A DNA stretch of 64,000 bases from Saprospiraceae bacterium (GTDB taxonomy: Bacteria > Bacteroidota > Bacteroidia > Chitinophagales > Saprospiraceae). Each line of letters begins with the position of its first letter. Position 1 is the first letter of the stretch. A program made the translations under genes and the position numbers. Positions 17,249 through 25,088 of this stretch are shown here, piece after piece. Location of the stretch: positions 1-64,000 of the forward strand of contig JAIBCG010000001.1 of assembly GCA_019694295.1 (NCBI GenBank), read 5' to 3'. The notes under the pieces are model-generated. The model was not told the origin of the DNA, did not search any database, and saw only the letters and a list, made by a program, of their open reading frames with translations.

Positions 17249-19203
17249 TATTTGCTTTCTTGCCCTTTTGATGCAAGTGCGGCATATTTATCACCATTGA
17301 CTTTATCACCGGCATTATAGTAAGCATGGCTTAAATTATTAAACGCTTCGGATACCGGATTAATTTCAGCAGCACGGACAAAATATTCGAGCGCCTTTTG
17401 ATGTTGACCACTGATGCCATTGGCTACCCCAAGCAAACGGTTGGTGTCATAGTCCTGTGGGTTCAATTCGTACGCCTTGTTGAGGTATTCAAGTGCGGTC
17501 TTCAGGTCACCCTTTTTTTCTCCGAAATATTTGCCTGCTTCCCTGTATGCAAGGTGCAGGTTTGTCAGGGCATCCTTGTTATTCGGATAAAGCGCGAGGC
17601 ATTTATCGTATTGTTTGATTGCTTCATCGTATTTTTCCGATAAAAAGTAAGCATTGCCTAGCAGGAGATATGCATTGTGGTATGTAGGGTGGATAGAAAT
17701 GGCTTTTTCCAGATGCCCAATTGCTTCATTTATCAGTCGTGTTTTCTCGGCAGTACCTTTTGTTTTTCCTGCTTTGGCAATGAGCTCACCACCGGCTGAA
17801 TTTTGTAGCTTGGCGCTATTGACAGAAGTAAGTACATCGGTAATGAATAAGGTATAGTTATCTTTCCAAACTGTATTGCGTGTAAAAGTCTTGAAACTAT
17901 ATAGCAGACAGATGATACCGGTAATGGCCAATGCGGCATTATAATTAAGGGATTTTGGATTTTTATTGAAAAACCTGGAAGCAAGTTGATGAATGCCGTA
18001 TCCGGCAAAAATGCAAAAACCTACCGAAGGCATGAATAAAAACCGCTCGGACATATTAGTACCAATGGGAAACACGATGTTCGTAACAATGGATATTGTT
18101 ATCAGATAATACAATATGCCAAATGCATATAGGATGTGTTCCTTTATTTTTTTGAATACAAAAACAAGCATCGCAAGATAAATCAAACCGGATAAGATAA
18201 CCCCGATATCTCCAAAACTCATTATGTCAATGTGTCTTGGATAATAATCATGCGTAAGCGGATGTGGAATAAAAAGCAATTTGACATACAAGCCCAGTGT
18301 AAATAAAATGGTAGCAAATTTTTCGCCAGTCGTAAAAGCTATGTATTGATTACCGGATAATTTCAGAAAAGGATTGTTCATCAGTTCCATTGGTTCGTTG
18401 CCGAATGCCAAACCAATGGCTTTGGTACGGAGCATGAAAAATATTGCTACAGAAAGAATCAATGGCCATATCCGGTATATACCGGTACTTGGTTTTTCAT
18501 CATAAAATACAAAAAAACACAAAGGAATAACTGCCAGAAAGGTAATGGCATTTTCTTTAGATAACAATGCAAGCAAAAAAACAGTAATGGCAGCAAGCAC
18601 ATCTTTAAGTTTCTTAGCTTCTTTATATTTTATTAAAAAGCATAGAGTAAGCAGGCTGCCGAGTAATGCTAGTATCTCATCTACCCCCTTGATGTTGGCT
18701 ACCGCTTCGGTATGTATTGGGTGGCCTGTAAATAATACTGCGCTGATGAATGCAATGATTAGTGCCTGCGAAGATTTAAATCTTCTTGAAAAAAGCCAGT
18801 TTAACACATTGAACAATACTACACAAGTGATGCTGAATAACATTACAGTGAATAAGTGAAAGCCAAACGGATTGTTACCAAAAAATTCATACAATACAGC
18901 AAAGACTATCAATGAAAATGGTCTGTAACGGCCTCCTGCCACCAAGTTGGCTTTTCCGGCTTCTTTAAAAAAACCATAAAATGTATCGTACTCAAGTATG
19001 CCCGGGATACCCTTTATACCTTGGGTGGTGTACATATTGTCGTAGATAACAATGGCATCATCCTGAGTAAAATCGTAACTCAGAGTGTTAGCGTACAACA
19101 AAAAACCCAACATAAAAATGATAACCCTTAGTGTACGGATATTCATCCAAGCCGGCAATTCTGTCATTGACCCCATTGTAGTATTTGCGATACTTTTTGC
19201 CAT
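17248..19203 (-). CDS. GT-C-type membrane protein with C-terminal TPR repeats (TMTC-like)
   Basis: This 651-residue protein has about ten membrane helices (residues ~27-430) and then TPR units (about 480-640, for example AYLLLGNAYFLSEKYDEAIK and NRLLGVANGISGQHQKALEY). The first extracytoplasmic loop carries an acidic pair in YDFTQDDA (Asp48-Asp49), where GT-C glycosyltransferases keep a catalytic or metal-binding acidic motif. The overall design (GT-C fold plus TPR) is that of the TMTC O-mannosyltransferase family. A role in lipid-linked sugar transfer to exported proteins is therefore plausible but unproven. It is the first gene of the GT-C / GH3-beta-lactamase / LolC-E operon. A paralogue lies at 32715-34592. 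The start could also be one of several Met codons up to residue 20. Confidence 0.87.
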   Translation of the reverse strand: MAKSIANTTMGSMTELPAWMNIRTLRVIIFMLGFLLYANTLSYDFTQDDAIVIYDNMYTTQGIKGIPGILEYDTFYGFFKEAGKANLVAGGRYRPFSLIVFAVLYEFFGNNPFGFHLFTVMLFSITCVVLFNVLNWLFSRRFKSSQALIIAFISAVLFTGHPIHTEAVANIKGVDEILALLGSLLTLCFLIKYKEAKKLKDVLAAITVFLLALLSKENAITFLAVIPLCFFVFYDEKPSTGIYRIWPLILSVAIFFMLRTKAIGLAFGNEPMELMNNPFLKLSGNQYIAFTTGEKFATILFTLGLYVKLLFIPHPLTHDYYPRHIDIMSFGDIGVILSGLIYLAMLVFVFKKIKEHILYAFGILYYLITISIVTNIVFPIGTNMSERFLFMPSVGFCIFAGYGIHQLASRFFNKNPKSLNYNAALAITGIICLLYSFKTFTRNTVWKDNYTLFITDVLTSVNSAKLQNSAGGELIAKAGKTKGTAEKTRLINEAIGHLEKAISIHPTYHNAYLLLGNAYFLSEKYDEAIKQYDKCLALYPNNKDALTNLHLAYREAGKYFGEKKGDLKTALEYLNKAYELNPQDYDTNRLLGVANGISGQHQKALEYFVRAAEINPVSEAFNNLSHAYYNAGDKVNGDKYAALASKGQESK

Positions 19204-19360
19204 TCAATTTGTGTATTAAAAGCTTTGTTTATGTAAGCATCGGGCAAAATAACTCAATTTTTTTTAATTTTTGTAGTAAATATTGTACTGATATTACTTT
19301 GTATTTGATTCATATTGAGTATCAAGGATATATTTGTGTGCATTTAAAGGCCAAATAGTT

Positions 19361-19368
19361 TAACTTTG
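19361..19368 (+). promoter_or_regulatory. Putative -7 box (TAACTTTG) for mtaB
   Basis: TAACTTTG is a full match to TAnnTTTG, 17 bases before the ATG at 19386. A TTTG at 19333-19336 lies 24 bases upstream, slightly beyond the usual -33 spacing. Confidence 0.5.
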
Positions 19369-19385
19369 TACTTTAAAACTTAAAG

Positions 19386-20765
19386 ATGTCAACACCCGGT
19401 TCAGTAGCATTTCACACATTAGGCTGTAAATTAAATTTTGCTGAAACCTCTTCTATCAGTAGGTCATTTAAGGATATTGGTTTTTCAATCAGGAATTTTG
19501 AAGAACAGGCAGATTTTTATGTAATCAATACATGTTCTGTTACAGATTTTGCGGATCGTAAATGCCGTCAGGTAGTCAGGCAAGCACTGAAACGTAACCC
19601 GGATGCAAAAATCATTGTCATCGGTTGCTATGCTCAGCTCAAACCTCAAGAAATAGCAGAAATGGAAGGTGTTGACCTTGTGTTGGGTGCTGCTGAGAAG
19701 TTTAACGTTGTACAGTACATAGACATGTTGCAGACATCTACTCAAAAAGGACTGGTGTTTGCGAGTGAAGTGAATGCGGCCAATACTTTCATCTCTTCCT
19801 TTTCTTTCGGTGACCGCACACGCACTTTCCTTAAGGTACAGGATGGTTGCAACTACAAATGTACATATTGTACCATACCTCAGGCCCGTGGCGAATCGCG
19901 CAGTGATACTATTGATAATGTCCTGAAAAACGTTGATGATATTGCAGCTAAAGGCTGTAAGGAAATTGTACTCACCGGAGTAAACCTGGGTGATTTCGGC
20001 AATGGTACGGAAGTAATAGAAGGTACCAGACCTCAGAAAGAAGCAATGTTTTATGATCTGGTAAAGGAGCTCGATAAATGCCAGGGAATAGAGCGTTTCA
20101 GAATTTCTTCCATTGAGCCCAACCTGCTTACCGGCGAAATAATTGATTTTGTAGCAGCCTCAACCAAGTTTGTACCTCATTTTCATATTCCGCTGCAGTC
20201 AGGAAGCAATAAGATACTCCGGCTAATGCGCAGACGCTATCTGCGAGAGTTGTACGCAAACAAGGTTGCTGAAATCAGGAATAAAATACCCGATGCATGT
20301 ATAGGTGTTGATGTTATTGTGGGTTTTCCGGGCGAAACAAACGATGATTTTCTCGAAACCTACCAGTTTATTAAAGATTTGGATGTTTCGTATCTGCATG
20401 TATTCACTTTTTCAGAAAGAGAAAATACATTGGCTGCCGAAATGGAAGGTGTAGTATCTGTGGAAGAGAGACGTAGACGGAATGAAATGCTCCGAATATT
20501 GTCCGAAAAGAAAAAAAGAGCTTTTTACGACCGATTTGTAGGCAAAGAAAAAGATGTATTGTTCGAAGCACACAAAGACAAACGAAAACTGACAGGCTTT
20601 ACAGATAATTATCTGAAAGTAGAGTTGGAGTATCAAGATAATCTTATCAATACCATAGGTAAAGTCAAACTCATAAGTCTGAATAATGAAGGTGACTTCA
20701 TTGCTGAACGAGTTCTACAACAAAAGTTATCAGTTGCAACTGACACAATATCAGAACATGCATAG
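19386..20765 (+). CDS. mtaB: tRNA (N6-L-threonylcarbamoyladenosine(37)-C2)-methylthiotransferase
   Basis: MtaB adds a methylthio group to t6A37 of tRNAs that read ANN codons, using two iron-sulfur clusters and SAM. The 459-residue protein has the full architecture. The N-terminal UPF0004 domain has its three cluster cysteines at residues 14, 50 and 81. The radical-SAM domain has Cys155, Cys159 and Cys162 in DGCNYKCTYCTIPQARG, and a C-terminal TRAM-like domain follows (about 390-450). The GCKLNFAE start distinguishes MtaB from MiaB and RimO. The 3' end overlaps the next gene by 8 bases. Confidence 0.95.
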   Translation: MSTPGSVAFHTLGCKLNFAETSSISRSFKDIGFSIRNFEEQADFYVINTCSVTDFADRKCRQVVRQALKRNPDAKIIVIGCYAQLKPQEIAEMEGVDLVLGAAEKFNVVQYIDMLQTSTQKGLVFASEVNAANTFISSFSFGDRTRTFLKVQDGCNYKCTYCTIPQARGESRSDTIDNVLKNVDDIAAKGCKEIVLTGVNLGDFGNGTEVIEGTRPQKEAMFYDLVKELDKCQGIERFRISSIEPNLLTGEIIDFVAASTKFVPHFHIPLQSGSNKILRLMRRRYLRELYANKVAEIRNKIPDACIGVDVIVGFPGETNDDFLETYQFIKDLDVSYLHVFTFSERENTLAAEMEGVVSVEERRRRNEMLRILSEKKKRAFYDRFVGKEKDVLFEAHKDKRKLTGFTDNYLKVELEYQDNLINTIGKVKLISLNNEGDFIAERVLQQKLSVATDTISEHA

Positions 20766-21891
20766 GTTATTCATTATTTTTATTCTAGCGCTTAATACTT
20801 ATGCTCATGCACAGATTTATGTGACACCAACCCTATTGGGCAAACTTTCGGATGACCTGAAAGAATCATCAGGGTTGCTGATACAGAGTGCCGATACCTT
20901 ATGGAGCCATAATGATTCGGGCAATAGTGCAAAAGTATTTGCATTCGACAAAACAGGCAAAAAAATAAAAGACAGAAAATTTACCAAAATATCTAAAGAA
21001 GACTGGGAAGATATATGCAGAGACGAAAACGGTTATGTGTACGTAGGCGACATTGGCAATAATGATAACAATCGAAAAAATCTGCTTATACTTCGTTTCT
21101 CTTCGGGGTTTTATGATAAAGATGAACCACTCGTAGTTGATTCATTGCAGTTTCAATACGAAGACCAAACACTCTTTCCGCCACCATCTTCATCATTAAA
21201 TTTTGATTGCGAAGCATTCGTTGTAATGAATGACACCGTATTTTTATTTACGAAAGACCGTACGAAACCATACATCTCGCAGACATTATTGTATAAATTT
21301 CCTGCTACACCCGGACAACATACCGCTAAGTATGTATCTAAGTTTATGACCGATGTGCCACTGTATCTTCAGGGTTCTGTAACCGGTGCAGGTCTGAGTC
21401 CTGACGGAAAAAAACTTTTGTTAACCGGATATTTAAGAATGTGGCTGTTCACAGATTTTGAAGGGAGTAATTTTTTCGATGGAAAGCTTACAGTCATGCA
21501 GTATAATGAATATTCCCAAAAAGAAAGTGTTGCATTTGTGGATGAATGTACTGTACTCATGACCGATGAGTACAATGCTGAACTGAATAACGGCGGCAAC
21601 CTATATTCGCTCAATATTTGTACCACCGTAGCAGTTGATGAAGCTACAACCTCAGCGTCGCCTGTTGTATATTTCAATCACGCCCAAGGTATTCTGACAG
21701 TGAGTAGGGTGAGTGCTGCCTGCGAACTGATACTCTACAGTGTTAACGGCAAGACAGTGGCTAGGGAAAAAATTCCTGTCGGATCTGAAAATATTCAGAT
21801 TAAGACTTTGAACTCTTTAGCACCCGGCATGTATGTCTATACAATAAAGGAAAAATCAGGTTTTTATTCCGGCAAATTAATGGTCTATTAA
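20758..21891 (+). CDS. Secreted beta-propeller-like protein with T9SS type A sorting domain
   Basis: The ATG at 20758 starts a clear signal peptide (MHRLFIIFILALNTYAHAQ); a longer in-frame GTG start at 20686 would bury it, so I chose 20758. The 377-residue product has a body of propeller-like strands (ESSGLLIQSADTLWSHNDSG, DWEDICRDENGYVYVGDIGN, FDCEAFVVMNDTVFLFTK). Its last ~75 residues are a type A T9SS signal: FNHAQGILTVS, LILYSVNGKTV, NSLAPGMYVYTI and GKLMVY. It should pass the outer membrane through T9SS and be anchored or released. Function of the propeller is unknown. It overlaps mtaB by 8 bases and shares its stop bases with the convergent porQ gene. Confidence 0.88.
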   Translation: MHRLFIIFILALNTYAHAQIYVTPTLLGKLSDDLKESSGLLIQSADTLWSHNDSGNSAKVFAFDKTGKKIKDRKFTKISKEDWEDICRDENGYVYVGDIGNNDNNRKNLLILRFSSGFYDKDEPLVVDSLQFQYEDQTLFPPPSSSLNFDCEAFVVMNDTVFLFTKDRTKPYISQTLLYKFPATPGQHTAKYVSKFMTDVPLYLQGSVTGAGLSPDGKKLLLTGYLRMWLFTDFEGSNFFDGKLTVMQYNEYSQKESVAFVDECTVLMTDEYNAELNNGGNLYSLNICTTVAVDEATTSASPVVYFNHAQGILTVSRVSAACELILYSVNGKTVAREKIPVGSENIQIKTLNSLAPGMYVYTIKEKSGFYSGKLMVY

Positions 21892-22961
21892 TGCCCTTTT
21901 CTGAAACTGTCAATATCTGTGGAAAGGCTCAGGTGATGTGCCTTGCCTGTAAGATGGTATATGGTCATTCCATAATCAAACCTGAATTTGCTAATCTTAA
22001 ATCCGAGGCCTCCGCTGAAGCCTGCCAAGCTTCGATAATTATTGACGCTGAGCTCTTTTCTAAGCAAGTGGTTATAACCAATACGAAGTCGAAGATTTTC
22101 CTTCTTACCAATTAAGAATTCTCCATTGAACACAAAATGTCTGAACAGATTATCTATAAATATAGAGGCATCACTTCGTTGTGCGTTTTGGTTCGTGAAT
22201 ATATCATTTTCTTTCACTTGTTCAGGATCATCATACAACACATTCCAACGTTGAAGATTGGTATAAACTATTGAAAATCTGAAAGGTAAGTGGGCAAGTC
22301 TTTTACTGATACCAGCCTGAAGCTCGTAGGGTAGTCGTTCGGGTTTGTCATTGAAGTCCGTAAGCTGCGTGCCTATGTTGCGGCATACAAGGGCGATAGT
22401 AAAGTTTTTATTCGGGATAAAGTAACTTGCTCCGATATCGGCTGCCAGGCCTGTTGAACTATAGCTTTCTAATTGTGAAGTGATGAATTTTAGGTTAACA
22501 CCAAGTGAGAGATTTTCGTACAGGTTTCGTGATGCGCCTACTATGAGAGCGTAATCAGCGGCTTTGAACGAACCGGTGATGTTGCCATACTCATCAGCTT
22601 GTGTAAAATTGCCATAGTTGGCGTATTGTACACCCGCATGAAAATGGTAAGGGATGGATTTTGGAGAAAAAGCGTAGGTAAATGTACCATCTTGTAGCCC
22701 AGAATAGAAAAATCTGTGGTTGAAACTCAGTTTGTCGTTCGAATTTTCGTTTAGCAAAGAAGGATTTTGCATAGCAAGAGCAGCATCATCATCGCGTATG
22801 GCAATACCGTTGCCGGCAAGAGCAGTTATGTGGGCATCAGGAGGGTTCCATAGGAATTTGTAAACACCTACACCACCTAACTGAGCAGATACAGTTGAAG
22901 CACGACAAACAATGAATGTCAAAATTAAGCATTGAACCAAATTACCTCTTAAAATCTTCAT
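21888..22961 (-). CDS. porQ: Type IX secretion system protein PorQ
   Basis: This 357-residue protein has a signal peptide (cleavage near VSAQ, residue 27). The mature start is characteristic of PorQ: GGVGVYKFLWNPPDAHITAL followed by IRDDDAALAMQNPSLL. The remainder alternates strands in the FadL/PorV-like outer-membrane barrel pattern and ends in a terminal aromatic-rich strand (FRFDYGMTIYHL). PorQ is an outer-membrane part of the T9SS attachment complex with PorU, PorV and PorZ, which processes cargo C-terminal domains. Its start overlaps the upstream MORN-like lipoprotein gene by 20 bases, implying co-translation. It converges on a T9SS cargo gene. Confidence 0.92.
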   Translation of the reverse strand: MKILRGNLVQCLILTFIVCRASTVSAQLGGVGVYKFLWNPPDAHITALAGNGIAIRDDDAALAMQNPSLLNENSNDKLSFNHRFFYSGLQDGTFTYAFSPKSIPYHFHAGVQYANYGNFTQADEYGNITGSFKAADYALIVGASRNLYENLSLGVNLKFITSQLESYSSTGLAADIGASYFIPNKNFTIALVCRNIGTQLTDFNDKPERLPYELQAGISKRLAHLPFRFSIVYTNLQRWNVLYDDPEQVKENDIFTNQNAQRSDASIFIDNLFRHFVFNGEFLIGKKENLRLRIGYNHLLRKELSVNNYRSLAGFSGGLGFKISKFRFDYGMTIYHLTGKAHHLSLSTDIDSFRKGH

Positions 22962-23589
22962 AAGCTTTTTTTACCCAGATTGTATTGCACTCGCCCATTT
23001 TACAATCCAGTTTTTTTATTAATTCGCCCTCCTCATTATATACCTTCATTTCACCATCTTCATGGTCGCCATCTTTGTAAGTTCCTTCGTATTTTATTTT
23101 TCCGTTTTTGTGGTATTCCTTAAATGGGCCATTTTCATTATTTGCTACCATGGTTACTTCTTCTTTCAGTTCACCGGTATCATAGTAAGTTTTCCAGATA
23201 CCATTCATGGCATTGTGGGAGTAATGACCTTCCTGAAACAATTTTCCATTTTGATGAAATTCTTTGAATGTACCCTCATACGACCCGTTTACAAAGTTTT
23301 CTTCTGTTCGAGGTTTGCCATCTGCGAAGTAAGTATATCGCTTGCCGTCTTGTACTCCGTTTCTTATTTCTCCCCTTTCGGTGACTATACCGTTTGCGTT
23401 TTTATCTTCATAAACACCATCGGGTCTTGAAGTGTCGTGGATAAGGGATGAATCAATGTCCGGATCCGGTTGTACTTCTGTGGCAGATAAAGTGTCGTTA
23501 ACCGTTGGGTTATCGGGTTGCCGACCGATATTCTTACAACCAAAGGTAAAAGCCGTAAATATGATAAGTAAAAAGTACTGAAATTTCAT
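22942..23589 (-). CDS. Lipoprotein with MORN-like (YwqK-type) repeats
   Basis: This 215-residue protein has a lipoprotein signal ending in FTFGC (lipid-modified Cys18), then a low-complexity Asp/Pro stretch. About five repeats follow of the type NGKxxxEGxYxxGxxxGxxxxY, for example GKLFQEGHYSHNAMNGIWKT and GKIKYEGTYKDGDHEDGEMK. These repeats are grouped with the YwqK antitoxin family, but the fold is that of MORN-like beta hairpins and a toxin-antitoxin role is not implied here. The final CKMGEC segment may form a disulfide. Overlap with porQ suggests the two are expressed together, so an outer-membrane role connected with T9SS is possible. Confidence 0.83.
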   Translation of the reverse strand: MKFQYFLLIIFTAFTFGCKNIGRQPDNPTVNDTLSATEVQPDPDIDSSLIHDTSRPDGVYEDKNANGIVTERGEIRNGVQDGKRYTYFADGKPRTEENFVNGSYEGTFKEFHQNGKLFQEGHYSHNAMNGIWKTYYDTGELKEEVTMVANNENGPFKEYHKNGKIKYEGTYKDGDHEDGEMKVYNEEGELIKKLDCKMGECNTIWVKKAYEDFKR

Positions 23590-23656
23590 AAAAACAAAAG
23601 CTTTCTATTCAGAACGAAAAAATTTTTACCAATTGTATAAAAAACGTTAATTTATA

Positions 23657-24967
23657 TCAAATAATCTCTCTGCCGATGCTTTCGTAATGGAATCCTGTTT
23701 CGGCCATTTGTTCGAGTTCATAAACATTTCTGCCGTCGAATATTATTTTATCAGCCATAAGTGAGGCGAGTCGTTCGAAATCTGGATTGCGAAACTCTGA
23801 CCATTCTGTGATAATAGCCAATGCATTAGCATCTTTTGCTGCTGCGTAGGCATTGTCGGTATAGCTAAGTTTGTCTCCGTATATTTTTTTAACATTGTCC
23901 ATTGCCTCAGGATCAAATACAGAGATGTGTGCACCAGCATTCAACAAAGCATCAATAACGTAGAGTGCCGGAGCTTCGCGGATATCATCCGTATTGGGCT
24001 TAAAGGCCAGCCCCCATACTGCGATTTTTAATCCTTTGAGATTGTGGTTAAAATAAGTGGATATTTTTTCAAATAAGACGAATTTCTGTTTTTCATTCAC
24101 AGCCATTACAGACTTAAGGATTCTGAAGTCATATTTGTATTGTTCGGCCGTGTGGTACAATGCAAGAACATCTTTAGGAAAGCAGCTACCGCCATAACCT
24201 ACACCCGGAAACAGAAAGCGTTTACCAATCCGGCTATCGCTACCCATACCCATGCGCACCATATCAACATTGGCACCGACTCTCTCACAAAGATTAGCTA
24301 TTTCGTTCATAAAAGAGATTCTGGTAGCCAGGTAGGCATTGGCTGCATATTTGGTTATTTCGGCTGACCTTTCATCCATATAGAATATCGGATTACCTTG
24401 TCTTACGAATGGTCTGTACAACTGGTCCATGTATTTGCGGGCTTTGTCAGATGATGTACCGATGACGACTCTGTCGGGTTTCATGAAATCCTCCACAGCA
24501 AGACCCTCACGCAAGAACTCGGGATTGGAAACAACGTCGAACAAATCTGGTGACGTGTTTTTGGCTATAGCCGCATGAACCAATTCGGCAGTGCCTACAG
24601 GTACAGTACTTTTATCAACAATGATTTTGTAAGTATCAATCATTGTTGACAAATCATTTGCTACACCAAGTATGTATGACAAGTCTGCAGAACCATCTTC
24701 GTCCGGTGGTGTGGGCAATGCAAGGAAAATAACGCTTGACTGTTCTACTGCCGATTTTAGGTCCGATGTAAATTTCAGTCTGCCTTCTTCTACATTCCTG
24801 TTAAACAAAACATCAAGTCCGGGTTCGAAAATTGGTATATTCCCTTCTTTGAGACTTTCAAGCTTATTGAGGTTGTTATCCACGCAAATGACTTGATTGC
24901 CTGTTTCTGCAAAACAAGTGCCGGTCACAAGACCAACATATCCGGTACCAACTACTGCGATATTCAT
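23657..24967 (-). CDS. ugd: UDP-glucose 6-dehydrogenase
   Basis: Ugd oxidises UDP-glucose to UDP-glucuronate with two NAD+, supplying sugar for polysaccharides. The 436-residue protein has the N-terminal Rossmann motif GTGYVGLVTG, the ALPTPPDEDGSADLSY substrate loop, the STVPVGTAE segment, NPEFLREG, and the catalytic Cys262 in GYGGSCFPKD. The C-terminal UDP-binding domain has GLAFKPNTDDIREAP. Length is standard. It appears to be a single-gene unit with its own -7 box (24990-24997). No adjacent capsule or LPS cluster is present in the window. Confidence 0.95.
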   Translation of the reverse strand: MNIAVVGTGYVGLVTGTCFAETGNQVICVDNNLNKLESLKEGNIPIFEPGLDVLFNRNVEEGRLKFTSDLKSAVEQSSVIFLALPTPPDEDGSADLSYILGVANDLSTMIDTYKIIVDKSTVPVGTAELVHAAIAKNTSPDLFDVVSNPEFLREGLAVEDFMKPDRVVIGTSSDKARKYMDQLYRPFVRQGNPIFYMDERSAEITKYAANAYLATRISFMNEIANLCERVGANVDMVRMGMGSDSRIGKRFLFPGVGYGGSCFPKDVLALYHTAEQYKYDFRILKSVMAVNEKQKFVLFEKISTYFNHNLKGLKIAVWGLAFKPNTDDIREAPALYVIDALLNAGAHISVFDPEAMDNVKKIYGDKLSYTDNAYAAAKDANALAIITEWSEFRNPDFERLASLMADKIIFDGRNVYELEQMAETGFHYESIGREII

Positions 24968-24989
24968 ATATTGTATTAATAAATAAATG

Positions 24990-24997
24990 CAAAAATA
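24990..24997 (-). promoter_or_regulatory. Putative -7 box (TATTTTTG on the minus strand) for ugd
   Basis: The complement of CAAAAATA reads TATTTTTG, matching TAnnTTTG, 22 bases upstream of the ugd ATG. No -33 element at standard spacing. Confidence 0.4.
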
Positions 24998-25024
24998 TTA
25001 ATTTAATACGTTTGCTGAAAAAAA

Positions 25025-25068
25025 TAAATAAAAAACGAAAGGCTGCCCAAAACATTTGAGCAGCCTTT
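25025..25068 (-). terminator. Rho-independent terminator of the PpiD-like gene
   Basis: A perfect 9-base stem, AAAGGCTGC (25038-25046) with GCAGCCTTT (25060-25068), has a 13-base loop. On the minus strand it is followed by a T-rich tract (CGTTTTTTATTTATTTT). It lies 20 bases after the stop of the PpiD-like gene and before the ugd promoter. Confidence 0.8.
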
Positions 25069-25088
25069 TGGCGAAAGCCAACCGAATT

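Noticed and set aside
20686-20757. Longer GTG start for the T9SS cargo gene
   Set aside because: It would place 24 polar residues ahead of a classic signal peptide; the ATG at 20758 begins exactly at that signal.
22942-23589. Toxin-antitoxin system from the YwqK-type repeats
   Set aside because: The repeats occur in many unrelated proteins, this one is a lipoprotein, and no toxin gene is adjacent.
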